From: Spirochaetota bacterium
Lineage (GTDB): Bacteria; Spirochaetota; UBA4802; JAGODF01
Reading direction: 5' to 3'
NCBI GenBank assembly: GCA_029974015.1
Contig: JARKUF010000017.1
Span: forward strand, 1-64,000
Length of the DNA: 64,000 bases
The notes beneath the pieces are model-generated. The model was not told where the DNA came from, did not search any database, and saw nothing but the letters and a program-made list of their open reading frames with translations. The position numbers and the translations under genes are program-made. The first letter of the stretch is position 1. The number at the start of each line of letters is the position of its first letter. Positions 52,121-60,340 of the stretch are shown here, piece by piece.

Positions 52121-52218
52121 ATTAAGGGCAGTCACAAAAAACCAGGTTGTCCCGCCCGCCGAAGGCGGGCGGGACAACCCAAGTCCAGAGTTTGTCAGTA
52201 GTTACGATTCATGAGAAC
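52121..52218. repeat. Palindromic element with one terminal repeat
   Basis: The left end TTAAGGGCAGTCACAAA (52122-52138) equals the terminal inverted repeat of the copy at 58846. The core hairpin at 52145-52179 is GGTTGTCCCGCCCGCC-GAA-GGCGGGCGGGACAACC. The right flank TTTGTCAGTAGTTACGATTC is present; the right AT hairpin is weak. Confidence 0.88.
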
Positions 52219-52325
52219 TTTAACAATATTATTTTAAGGGATTTTATAATAAAAATATTGACAATTGGTTAAGGATATTCTCTTTCATCCACCCAATTGA
52301 ACTATAGGCAACCAGTGAAAATTAA

Positions 52326-52356
52326 GCTTTCTTGCCCGCCGAAGGTAGGCGGAAAA
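52326..52356. repeat. Decayed palindromic core
   Basis: GCTTTCTTGCCCGCC-GAAG-GTAGGCGGAAAAC is a worn copy of the core hairpin with several mismatches. The flanks are not recognisable. Confidence 0.65.
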
Positions 52357-52390
52357 CTATATAGCTAATGCCTATAAGCAACCTTAAATT

Positions 52391-52497
52391 GTTTGGTTTT
52401 CCCGTCCGCCGTCAGATGTTGGGAAAACCTAAGCGCTGAGTTTGCCGACAGTTACAATTTTGGGAACCTCTAAAATTTAATTTTTTGAGGTCCCCAA
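52391..52497. repeat. Palindromic element with full right flank
   Basis: The core at 52395-52429 keeps GGTTTTCCC/GGGAAAACC arms, but its centre (GTCCGCCGTCAGATGTT) has decayed. The right flank is intact: GAGTTTGCCGACAGTTACAA and an AT hairpin at 52462-52495 (GGGAACCTC-TAAAATTTAATTTTTT-GAGGTCCC). It ends 35 bases before the GT2 gene start. Confidence 0.83.
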
Positions 52498-52531
52498 TAA
52501 ATAAAATGTTCCTTTTTAAATGGAGTTTCAC

Positions 52532-53791
52532 ATGTATTTCGATTTTATCTTTCTTTTTTCTTCCTTTGTTGTCATATTTTGTTCAGCCGTTTATCTCCTC
52601 GCCTATCAGGAGAGGAAGGAAACAGAGAAGCTCTCGGGGGACAAATATCCGGGTGTATCCATTGTAGTTCCCATGTGGAACGAAGGGAAAACCATCGCCG
52701 CCACGCTTGATTCCCTCATCGATATGAAGAATGAATACAAAGGCGCCATGGAAATAATCGTCGTGGACGACTCTTCCATGGACAACAGTTATTCCATCGT
52801 CGAAGAATACACAGCCAAATACGAATACATTCGGCTTTTCATGAAGGACGGAGAAAAGGGCAAGAGCGAGAGCCTCAATCAGGGGTTCAAGGTCGCCAAA
52901 TATGAACTCGTTGGATGCGTCGATGCCGATTCGTATCCCGAGCCCTCGGCCCTTAACCATATTGCAAAGGAATTTCAGGACCCTGAAGTGGGGGCCGTCA
53001 CGACAAAGCTTGTGGTAAACAATCCCAGCAATCTTGTCGAGTGGTTCCAGCATATTGAATATATATATTCAAACTTCATCCTCATGGCCATCGATTCTCT
53101 GGACGCGGTGTTTATCACTCGTGGCCCTCTCAGCCTCTACCGGAAAGACGTGATGTTGGAAATTGGGGGCTTCCTGCCGGCCCACAAGACCCCAACGGAG
53201 GACATGGAAATCACCTTCCGTATTCGCAAGGCCGGCTACAGAATCAGGGGTTCCAAACAAGCCAAGGTTTACACTTCCGTCATGACTACCTGGAAGACAC
53301 TCTTCTGGCAGAGAATGCGCTGGAACCGAGGGACCCTCATTAATTTTTGGATGCACCGCGACATGATGTTAGACTCGAAGTTCGGCATGTTTAGCCTCTT
53401 TGTGTTTCCCACTTCGACCCTCATGATCGCAATGATCGGAGTCATCGTCGTGTACATGGTATCGAAGACCATAGGCTTTTTCTACGATAACCTTGCGGCG
53501 CTGTACTGGACCCTCCAATCGGGACAGGTCCCCGAACTGTCCAAGGTTTTTCAAACATTCATGAACGGTTCCTACTTCACCACACCGTACCATCTCCTCA
53601 TCATGCTGGCGGTCTTCTCGATTTTCTTTATGGTGAACGGTTTCGGGTTCCTTGAAAGCCGTGAGCGTCTCGGATGGCGGTATTTCGCCGCCCTCATTGC
53701 GACCCCCTTTATCTACAACCCGGTCCTTCTTTTCTTCTGGGTATCGGCCTTCGTGCTTCAGACGGCAAGGTATGGCGTAAGGTGGAGATAA
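52532..53791 (+). CDS. Processive GT2 polysaccharide synthase (PgaC/NodC/HAS-like)
   Basis: The 419-residue membrane enzyme has an N-terminal TM helix (FDFIFLFSSFVVIFCSAVYLL) and a GT2 domain with VVPMWNEGKTI, VVDDSSMD, a CVDADSYP metal site, TEDMEITFRI with the catalytic aspartate, and the QRMRWNRG motif (Q-R-x-R-W) of processive synthases. Three or four TM helices follow (LFVFPTSTLMIAMIGVIVVYM and others). It probably polymerises and exports an N-acetylglucosamine-type chain. ATG 52532 has TGGAG upstream. The TAA overlaps the next ATG (TAATG). Confidence 0.92.
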   Translation: MYFDFIFLFSSFVVIFCSAVYLLAYQERKETEKLSGDKYPGVSIVVPMWNEGKTIAATLDSLIDMKNEYKGAMEIIVVDDSSMDNSYSIVEEYTAKYEYIRLFMKDGEKGKSESLNQGFKVAKYELVGCVDADSYPEPSALNHIAKEFQDPEVGAVTTKLVVNNPSNLVEWFQHIEYIYSNFILMAIDSLDAVFITRGPLSLYRKDVMLEIGGFLPAHKTPTEDMEITFRIRKAGYRIRGSKQAKVYTSVMTTWKTLFWQRMRWNRGTLINFWMHRDMMLDSKFGMFSLFVFPTSTLMIAMIGVIVVYMVSKTIGFFYDNLAALYWTLQSGQVPELSKVFQTFMNGSYFTTPYHLLIMLAVFSIFFMVNGFGFLESRERLGWRYFAALIATPFIYNPVLLFFWVSAFVLQTARYGVRWR

Positions 53792-54456
53792 TGAGTTCAA
53801 ACAAGAAAAACCTCATATACAAGGGCCTGGCCATTGCTTTCAGCATAATGTTCTTTTCCCTTCTTTTCGCCCAGATGATCTACAACAAAAGGGTAAACCT
53901 TCTCGATGAGGGAATCGACAATTTAAGGAACGAAATAAATGAGGATAAGCTTTTTCTCGCCTTTTCCGACCAGTTCTCGAGCGATGTTAGCATCTGCAAA
54001 AGCATCGAGAAGTACATGGTCGGCCTGTCGAACAAGGTATTCCAGACCGGAAAACACATCGAAAGGGTGTACAAGGAAGACCAGGACCTGGAAAAGTTCA
54101 AAGCGATCCAGAAGGAATGGGTGTATCTCAATATAGAGCTATGGCTCAAATTGGTCAAATTCAACAAGGTGTGTCCTAAAAACAGGAGTTACATTCTGTA
54201 TTTTTATCCCTACGACTGCAACGAATGCGCGCCGTATTCAAATACCCTCAACAAGCTTAATACTCAGTACGGCGACGATCTGTGGCTTTTTTCTATTCCC
54301 GCCGAGATCGACGTAAAGATGGTGGGGACAATCAGGAATTATTTCGGGGTAAAGGACCTTCCCGCCGTGGTTGTCAACGGGAAACTACTGGAGGGTGACA
54401 ACATCCCCCAACTCATAGAGAAAACGCTCCAGAAAGTCCACCTGCAGAAGAAATAA
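53791..54456 (+). CDS. Membrane-anchored thioredoxin-like protein
   Basis: The 221-residue protein has one N-terminal TM helix (GLAIAFSIMFFSLLFAQMIY), a coiled-coil-like helical region (~25-115), and a C-terminal thioredoxin fold. That fold carries CNEC in FYPYDCNECAPYSNTL and a cis-Pro in LPAVVVNGKLLEGD. Topology puts the active site outside the cytoplasm. It is translationally coupled to the GT2 synthase by a one-base overlap, an unusual pairing. It may act on cysteines of the synthase or of another envelope partner (inference). Confidence 0.85.
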   Translation: MSSNKKNLIYKGLAIAFSIMFFSLLFAQMIYNKRVNLLDEGIDNLRNEINEDKLFLAFSDQFSSDVSICKSIEKYMVGLSNKVFQTGKHIERVYKEDQDLEKFKAIQKEWVYLNIELWLKLVKFNKVCPKNRSYILYFYPYDCNECAPYSNTLNKLNTQYGDDLWLFSIPAEIDVKMVGTIRNYFGVKDLPAVVVNGKLLEGDNIPQLIEKTLQKVHLQKK

Positions 54457-54465
54457 CGGCAGTTT

Positions 54466-55524
54466 TCAATCTCCGACGTCGAAGAGGCCCTTCTGGTCGT
54501 TCCTCTCGATCTTCAAATTGAACTCCAATCCCAGATGTTCATAGGCAAGACGGGTCGCCACGCGGCCCCTCGGTGTTCTTTTTAGGAGCCCCGCCTGGAC
54601 GAGGAAAGGTTCGTAGAAATCTTCAAGGGTGTCTATCTCCTCACCAACGGAGATGGCGATATTTTTCACGCCCACGGGCCCGCCATCAAATTTCTGGATG
54701 ATGGTTAACATGATCGTACGGTCCATTTCATCAAGCCCAAGATTGTCGATGTCGAGTTTTTGAAGCGCGAACCGGGCGATATCGAGGTCGATCTTTTTCC
54801 CTCCCTGGACTACCGCAAAATCCGCCACGCGCTTAAGTAGCCTGTTGATTATTCTCGGTGTTCTCCTCGACCTCTCGGCGATTTCCCTCGCAGCCTCGGT
54901 CGTGATTTCCACATTGAGAATTCCGGCTGTCCTCACGGCGATTTCCTGTAAATCGCCTGTTTCGTAGTAATTGAGACGCAGGGGAATTCCAAACCTGTCG
55001 CGCAGGGCCGCCGTGAGCAGTCCCGTCCTCGTCGTTGCGCCGATGAGCGTGAAGGGGGCCAGATTGATCTTAATCGATTTCGCCGCCATGCCCTGACCGA
55101 TGATGATATCGATGGAAAGGTCCTCCATGGCCGGGTACAGTATCTCCTCCACTGCCGGGGAAAGGCGATGTATTTCATCGATGAATAGCACGTCGTTTTC
55201 CTCAAGGGCCGTAAGGATGGAGGCAAGATCTCCCGTCTTGTCAATCACCGGCGCCGAGGTGGCCCTAATGTTCACACCGAGTTCGTTGGAGATGATGTGG
55301 GCGAGGGTGGTTTTTCCAAGGCCTGGAGGCCCTGCCAGGAGAACGTGGTCGAGGGGCTTGGACCGCATTTTCGAAGACTGAATGAAGACGGTGAGGTTTT
55401 CTACTATTTTTCCCTGGCCTATGAATTCTGAAAGCCTTCTCGGGCGCAGGGATTTTTCAATATCATCCTCGCCGGTCTTTCGGGCGTCCACCAGTCTGGA
55501 AAGGTTTTCCGCGTCGGCAGTCAC
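54466..55524 (-). CDS. ruvB: Holliday junction branch-migration helicase RuvB
   Basis: The 352-residue AAA+ motor drives Holliday junction migration with RuvA. It has the [13 protein letters not shown] opening, Walker [16 protein letters not shown], Walker [17 protein letters not shown], sensor 1 [19 protein letters not shown], and the winged-helix end ([14 protein letters not shown]). The start is a GTG that overlaps the EIIA stop (GTGA); the frame continues further upstream but over the EIIA gene. ruvA and ruvC are not adjacent. It converges on the thioredoxin-like gene with a 9-base gap. Confidence 0.97.
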   Translation of the reverse strand: MTADAENLSRLVDARKTGEDDIEKSLRPRRLSEFIGQGKIVENLTVFIQSSKMRSKPLDHVLLAGPPGLGKTTLAHIISNELGVNIRATSAPVIDKTGDLASILTALEENDVLFIDEIHRLSPAVEEILYPAMEDLSIDIIIGQGMAAKSIKINLAPFTLIGATTRTGLLTAALRDRFGIPLRLNYYETGDLQEIAVRTAGILNVEITTEAAREIAERSRRTPRIINRLLKRVADFAVVQGGKKIDLDIARFALQKLDIDNLGLDEMDRTIMLTIIQKFDGGPVGVKNIAISVGEEIDTLEDFYEPFLVQAGLLKRTPRGRVATRLAYEHLGLEFNLKIERNDQKGLFDVGD

Positions 55525-55994
55525 TTCTTCGCCGTCTCCTCGAAGGCCTTGATTGCCTTGAGTATCTGTGAGGCAGATTTCAGGGTGAAAAGTTCTTCCC
55601 GTAAGGGATCGTTGTTCATAAGTTTGGCGATGTTCGCCAGGGTTTTGATATGCTGGGTAAGCTTGTTTTTCGGTACGATGAGAAGGATGGCTATGCGTAC
55701 GGGAAGGCCGTCCACTGAATCGAAATCGATGCCATCGCGGCACATCGACATGATGATAACGATGTCGTTCACCAGGTCGGTGGAGCAGTGGGGTATCGCA
55801 ACTCCTTTGCCAATTCCCGTGCTCATGGATTTTTCCCGCTCAATCAGTGCGGATTTCAAGAATTCCCGGTCCTTCGAGTCGACTTCCCCGTTTCGAACAG
55901 CGAGTTCGAGCATTTCATTGATAAGCTCCCACCGGTTTTTTGAACGGGGTTCGATGAGGATGTTTGCTTTCTTCAGGCTGTTTGTTAAAATCAT
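55521..55994 (-). CDS. Second PTS EIIA-type (PtsN-like) regulatory protein
   Basis: The 157-residue EIIA domain has phospho-acceptor H69 in [15 protein letters not shown] after the [10 protein letters not shown] signature. It differs clearly from the first EIIA (43.4 kb) outside the motif, so the two are old paralogues. No PTS transport genes are nearby. It overlaps ruvB by four bases and follows the lipoprotein gene by 19 bases, so all may be one transcript. Confidence 0.9.
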   Translation of the reverse strand: MILTNSLKKANILIEPRSKNRWELINEMLELAVRNGEVDSKDREFLKSALIEREKSMSTGIGKGVAIPHCSTDLVNDIVIIMSMCRDGIDFDSVDGLPVRIAILLIVPKNKLTQHIKTLANIAKLMNNDPLREELFTLKSASQILKAIKAFEETAKK

Positions 55995-56013
55995 AGATAG
56001 ACCGGAAAAACCG

Positions 56014-56859
56014 TCAATGGATTCTGATAATCTCAGTATTCCTCGGGACGTCCAGTAAAAGGTCCTTTTGAGGGTTGATTTTATGGTTAAAATCGATATT
56101 TGTTATTTTCACGCTGATCCTGTCACCGGTCCCCAAAGAGATAAATCGGATTGATTTATAGTAAAGAATATTACCGGACTTAACCGGATTTTCAAGGTAG
56201 AATTCCATCTTGTCCCTGGTTCCTCTGTGAAGCAGCATTATACCAATTGGGATATCGTCTTTGAGGGAGATTGTCTGGTACTGGTTTAAATTTTCAAGAA
56301 TAATAAAATAGTCACCGCCTGAACCGATTTCCGGGCCAGTCTGTGCAATCCCTTGTTTCACAGTATAGCCCGCAATGAGGGGGATTTTGCCAATGGCAAG
56401 AGAACTGATAAACCTGTAATCCACCGGAACGTCGACATAACTTTTTAAGTCGATCAGGTCGGAGTTGTCAAGGTAGAGTTTCTTTTCTACCGGCATATAA
56501 AATTTCAGAGACCTGTCTTCCTGGAGCACCACGGTCATGGGACTTTTGAATACGCTGTCAATGAAGGTTATCCTGGTTTTTTTCATTGAAGCGCTGTGTA
56601 CCATTTCACCCATCGTTTTAAATTTTTTGTTTTTTCCCACCCTGCCTTCAACGACGAATCCAGCCTTGAATGCCGACGGGGCCCTCTCGTTTATTTTATC
56701 GATTTTTTTAATGAGGCTTTTTATCTTGTCACCCCCCACGTCTTTCTTGTCCCTGTCTCCCGCTACGGAGCGACCGGCACAGGATACCGCTATGGCGAGA
56801 CAGGCCAGGAAAGAGGCGGTTATACCGGCGGTTGTTTTTAGAATGGTGATTTTTCTCAT
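56014..56859 (-). CDS. LolA-fold lipoprotein (outer-membrane lipoprotein carrier-like)
   Basis: The 281-residue protein has a long signal with AVSC lipobox. The mature part matches the LolA/RseB-like half-barrel pattern: a helix (KIKSLIKKIDKINERAPSAFKAGFVVEGRV), then repeated strands with MGEMVHSASMKKTRITFIDS, YMPVEKKLYLD, a TISLKDDIPIGI turn, and a closing IRFISLGTGDRISVKITNIDF. Such proteins carry lipids or lipoproteins across the periplasm. It overlaps the upstream TPR gene by ATGA. Confidence 0.75.
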   Translation of the reverse strand: MRKITILKTTAGITASFLACLAIAVSCAGRSVAGDRDKKDVGGDKIKSLIKKIDKINERAPSAFKAGFVVEGRVGKNKKFKTMGEMVHSASMKKTRITFIDSVFKSPMTVVLQEDRSLKFYMPVEKKLYLDNSDLIDLKSYVDVPVDYRFISSLAIGKIPLIAGYTVKQGIAQTGPEIGSGGDYFIILENLNQYQTISLKDDIPIGIMLLHRGTRDKMEFYLENPVKSGNILYYKSIRFISLGTGDRISVKITNIDFNHKINPQKDLLLDVPRNTEIIRIH

Positions 56860-58724
56860 TTAATTATTCCTCCGCCATGGGATTCGATTTTCCGCTGTAG
56901 TTCCGCTGATTTTTGCAGACGGTACGCTTTTTTCCAGTACATAATCGCGTCGTCCTTGCTTCCGGTCATAAGATATGTATCCCCGATATGATCATATACT
57001 ACGGGATCGGGGGCCCCTTCCCCGTCCAGCTTCCTTTCGGCTTCAAGGAGCTTTTCCAGGGCCTCCCGATAACGCCCCTGGCGGTAGTACGCCCAACCCA
57101 GGGAATCCAAATAGGCGCCGTTTCCGGGCTCAAGCTCAAGGGCTTTCTCCACGAGCTTTACCGACTCTTCAAGGTTCATATTCCTGTCGGCAAAAAGATA
57201 TCCCAGATAGTTGTAGACCCTGGAATTGGCGGGGTTCAGTTGGATGGCCCGTTTCAGGGAATCGATAGTCTGATGTATTTTGTTCTGTTTCTCCTGTACT
57301 GTGGCGAGGTAGAAGTAATAGAGATCGTCCTCCTTGAGGCGTATGGCTTTTTTCATGTTGATTTCGGCCTGACGGTACTTTTCAGTATACGTGTAGGTCA
57401 GCCCTTTGAGGAAGTAGGACTGGGAAAAACCAGGTTCTAGTTTGATGGCGTTATCGTAATACTTGATGGCTTCAGAGTAATTGTTTTTCTGAGAATAGAG
57501 GTATCCGATGTGTACCAGCACTTTGCTGTTTTCTTTGAGCTCATTGGACTTGAGGTAATTGAGGACCGCCATATCGAACATTTCTTTCTCTTCGTATACT
57601 TTTCCAAGGTAGGTGTATATTTCAGGTATGCGGTCTTTAATCGCTAATACTTTCTGAAACATTCGAAGAGACTCATCATAGAGGCCGACATTGTGAAACA
57701 GGATGCCGGAAGTGAAATACTCCGCCAATGCCTTTTCCGATTCGTTTTTTCGATGGTAGGTATTCCCTAATGCGACATGGGGCGATATATATCTGGGATA
57801 CTTCCTTATGATGAATTTCAACATTTCATAGTTCTCTTCGTCACGGTGCTGCATCTCCATGAGGAGGGACCGCGCCAGCAGTCCCTCCGGGTCCATTTTT
57901 TCCGACGCTTTTCTTAGATGCGGCAGTGCCTTGAGATCGTCCCGCAGATAGTACACCCTCCCCAGGTACCCATGGATGCGGGGATCATCATCGAAATTCT
58001 CGAGATAGAATTCACAGTATTTTTGCACTTCGCCGATTCTGTGATAATCCATCAATAAACCCGCGAGGATATTGTACGCTGAGCTGTTTGTTCGGTTGTT
58101 CTCCGCCACGGTTTTAAAATGGTTGATCGACTTCTCATGTTCCCCTTTACGGTAATAAATGTATCCGGCATAATAATGGGAATATTCCAGGAAATATTCC
58201 TCCACAGTCTGTTCCTTCGACAATTCGATTATTCGTTCGAAATGGTCCAGGGCCTTCTCCTGGTCCTTCAGCCTGGTGTAGTAAAGATTTCCCAGTGTGT
58301 AATGGGCGTTGACCTCGTCCGGGTATTTTTTTACCAGGGACTCAAGTATGCCCGTGGCCCCGCCATAATCCTTAAGCCGCATATATGCGTTGTAGGAAAG
58401 GTAATACGGCTTTTTAAAACTGTCGTCCTTTTCTATGGCAAGCCGGGCATACTTGTCGGCTTTCTCGAATTCGTTCTTGTAGAAATGACATCCCGCCATC
58501 TGGAAATATACGCGGTGCATTTCTTTTTTTGAACCGAGGGCTTTCTCGAAATACTCAAGTGCAGTGTCATATTCTTTTAGGGATTTGTGGTACAGACCCA
58601 TACTGTAGTCGTACCAGTCCCCGGCAATGGAATGGGCCTCGCCCTCGGCGGGAAAGCTTGACTGGGCGAAAAGAACTGCCGCCGGGAACATGGTGAGTAC
58701 GAGCGAAAGAAGTACAATTTTCAT
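56856..58724 (-). CDS. Exported multi-TPR protein
   Basis: The 622-residue protein has a signal peptide (MKIVLLSLVLTMFPAAVLFA) and about 15 TPR repeats through its length, e.g. AHYTLGNLYYTRLKDQEKALDHFERII, PRIHGYLGRVYYLRDDLKALPHL, KVLVHIGYLYSQKNNYSEAIKYYDNAIKL and SRVYNYLGYLFADRNMNLEESVKLVEKALEL. The last are of the type seen in BepA-like and outer-membrane assembly TPR proteins. With the coupled LolA-like gene it suggests an outer-membrane biogenesis unit. Confidence 0.85.
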   Translation of the reverse strand: MKIVLLSLVLTMFPAAVLFAQSSFPAEGEAHSIAGDWYDYSMGLYHKSLKEYDTALEYFEKALGSKKEMHRVYFQMAGCHFYKNEFEKADKYARLAIEKDDSFKKPYYLSYNAYMRLKDYGGATGILESLVKKYPDEVNAHYTLGNLYYTRLKDQEKALDHFERIIELSKEQTVEEYFLEYSHYYAGYIYYRKGEHEKSINHFKTVAENNRTNSSAYNILAGLLMDYHRIGEVQKYCEFYLENFDDDPRIHGYLGRVYYLRDDLKALPHLRKASEKMDPEGLLARSLLMEMQHRDEENYEMLKFIIRKYPRYISPHVALGNTYHRKNESEKALAEYFTSGILFHNVGLYDESLRMFQKVLAIKDRIPEIYTYLGKVYEEKEMFDMAVLNYLKSNELKENSKVLVHIGYLYSQKNNYSEAIKYYDNAIKLEPGFSQSYFLKGLTYTYTEKYRQAEINMKKAIRLKEDDLYYFYLATVQEKQNKIHQTIDSLKRAIQLNPANSRVYNYLGYLFADRNMNLEESVKLVEKALELEPGNGAYLDSLGWAYYRQGRYREALEKLLEAERKLDGEGAPDPVVYDHIGDTYLMTGSKDDAIMYWKKAYRLQKSAELQRKIESHGGGIIK

Positions 58725-58845
58725 TAGGTGTATCCAGCAGGTCGGAAAAGTCTGCTATGTGCGCATCTTTTACCGTCTTTTTAAATATTTGGGCCGCCTC
58801 ATGAGGGCGGACCACTTCTCCAAAGGCAAGTAATATATGGCAACT

Positions 58846-58996
58846 TTTAAGGGCAGTCACAAAAACTTCGTTTTCCCGCCCGCCTTCTGCGGGCGGGAAA
58901 ACCAAAGTCTTGATTATGACAGCAGTTATAATTTATGGGGCCTCGAAAAATATATTTTTTTGAGGTCTCACACGAGTATTTGTGACTGCCCTTAAA
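58846..58996. repeat. Complete palindromic element with 18-bp terminal inverted repeats
   Basis: This is the best-bounded copy. TTTAAGGGCAGTCACAAA (58846-58863) is the exact reverse complement of 58979-58996. Inside are the core hairpin at 58870-58902 (GTTTTCCCGCCCGCC-TTC-TGCGGGCGGGAAAAC), the CAGCAGTTATAATT spacer, and an AT hairpin at 58939-58967 (GGCCTCGAAAAATATATTTTTTTGAGGTC). The whole unit is 151 bp. No coding capacity. Confidence 0.9.
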
Positions 58997-59080
58997 TATT
59001 TAGAGGTACCCATATAATGATATCAGTAAATCGTCAATAATACAAATCAAATATGCAAACAACAACAAATAAAACTTCAT

Positions 59081-59202
59081 GGGGCCTTTAAAAATTGAAT
59101 TTTTCAAGGCCCCATTTATTGTGACAACTGACAAGTTCAGGACTTAGGTTGTCCCGCCCGCCGAAGACGGGCGGGACAACCTAAGTCCTGTGACTACCCT
59201 TG
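59081..59202. repeat. Palindromic element, second copy in the same gap
   Basis: The left AT hairpin at 59081-59113 (GGGGCCTTTAAAAATT...AATTTTTCAAGGCCCC) is followed by TTGTGACAACTGACAAG. The longest core comes next, a 53-base palindrome at 59138-59190 with CAGGACTTAGG/CCTAAGTCCTG outer arms and GTCCCGCCCGCC inside. The right end TGTGACTACCCTTGA resembles the terminal repeat. Confidence 0.9.
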
Positions 59203-59204
59203 AT

Positions 59205-59342
59205 ATGCACCATTTTCCCAATATCGAAAGCTTTCTTAAAGGGAAATGTCCTCCCGCGGATCGCTGTACCGTGCTTTATGGGGCAGGACTGTTAACCGTC
59301 ACAGGGGCCTTGTTTCAAGGTCTTACACCGAAAACAAGTTGA
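59205..59342 (+). CDS. Possible 45-residue small ORF
   Basis: An ATG directly after the repeat opens a 45-codon frame (MHHFPNIESFLKGK...) ending TPKTS, with a hydrophobic, glycine-containing middle (LYGAGLLTVTGALF). Its base composition is closer to coding DNA than the surrounding gap. There is no clear ribosome site and no family is recognised. It may be a gene remnant cut off by the repeat. Confidence 0.2.
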   Translation: MHHFPNIESFLKGKCPPADRCTVLYGAGLLTVTGALFQGLTPKTS

Positions 59343-59373
59343 TTTTCATCCCGCCTTTTTTATACTATTCCAC

Positions 59374-60330
59374 ATGGGATTGGGGAAAACCATAGTGGTG
59401 AAACTGGCGTGTGTATTCATAATTGTAAAAAACCGCCTGATACGGACTTTTGCGAGAGTAAAGGGCTTTTTCTGCAATGATCTGCGCCAGGCTTTCAGGT
59501 ATTTCGAATTACATAATGGCGAATTGTCCACATGCGCCATGGCTTTTTTTCTGTTGATATCGTTCATTCCCGTATCACTGGTCATTATATCCGCGATGAG
59601 TTTTTTTTACCCTTCGGAGAACCTTGCGGCAAGCTCCTACCTCACCCAGATAAAAAACCTCCTCCCATCCATTCAGATGGACAGGTTCATAGCGAACATC
59701 GACCGCATCGTGTACCAGAAGCGTTATCTTGCGTTTTTCTGGGTGCCGTTCCTCTTCTGGTGGGGAAGCCTCGTTTTCGACATAGTGGAGCGGGCCCTGG
59801 AGTTCGCCTTCCGGATAGGTCAGGGGAGGAAATACTGGAAAGCCAAAATACGTCATTTCCTCATCATAATCGGCATCAGCCTCCTGGCCGTCATCCTTAC
59901 CCTCTTTTCAAACGTAATTGCCATAATAAAAAACGAATTCATATCCGAATTCATCGGGAAGAATCTGCAGGGGCTCACATTCTTCGGGGCAAATGTGGTC
60001 AAACTCATCCAGGCCCCATTCATACTGCCCGCTATCTTCACCCTTTCGGTAAACACCACCTTGATATTCCTTCTTTACAAGTTCGTGCCTCCCCGGAAGC
60101 TCGACAACATGTCGATGTTCAAAGGGGCCCTTTTTGCTTCACTAAGCTACGAGTTGATCAAGCTTTTGTTTTCGTATTACATAACCGAAATAAATGACTA
60201 CACCTCGATATTCGGTTCCCTGAGCGTCGTGGTGATACTCATGATCTGGATATGGTACACCTGCTTTCTTTTCGTCTTTGGGGCCGAGATGGCATGGGTA
60301 TTTTACGAAAACAGGCAGAGACTCCACTGA
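59374..60330 (+). CDS. YihY/BrkB-family membrane protein
   Basis: The 318-residue protein has six TM helices in the YihY layout. It has HNGELSTCAMAFFLLISFIPVSLVIIS near the start, a FFWVPFLFWWGSLVFDIVERALEFAF segment, ILPAIFTLSVNTTLIFLLYKFVPPRKLD, and the ending YGSLS-type FGSLSVVVILMIWIWYTCFLFVFGAEMAW. The family was once called ribonuclease BN; its actual role, perhaps transport or lipid flipping, is unknown. It stands alone between repeats and a convergent gene. Confidence 0.9.
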   Translation: MGLGKTIVVKLACVFIIVKNRLIRTFARVKGFFCNDLRQAFRYFELHNGELSTCAMAFFLLISFIPVSLVIISAMSFFYPSENLAASSYLTQIKNLLPSIQMDRFIANIDRIVYQKRYLAFFWVPFLFWWGSLVFDIVERALEFAFRIGQGRKYWKAKIRHFLIIIGISLLAVILTLFSNVIAIIKNEFISEFIGKNLQGLTFFGANVVKLIQAPFILPAIFTLSVNTTLIFLLYKFVPPRKLDNMSMFKGALFASLSYELIKLLFSYYITEINDYTSIFGSLSVVVILMIWIWYTCFLFVFGAEMAWVFYENRQRLH

Positions 60331-60340
60331 GAAATGGGCC

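Noticed and set aside
51888..52214. 108-codon open frame in the gap before the GT2 gene
   Set aside because: Its last third is the palindromic repeat read through, it has no ribosome site, and its composition is AT-rich and unlike the neighbouring genes.
59264..59335. Possible tRNA-Asn-like cloverleaf (CTGTTAA loop, CCTTG-TTT-CAAGG hairpin)
   Set aside because: The anticodon stem has three mismatches in five, and no acceptor stem can be formed. A small reading frame explains the region at least as well.
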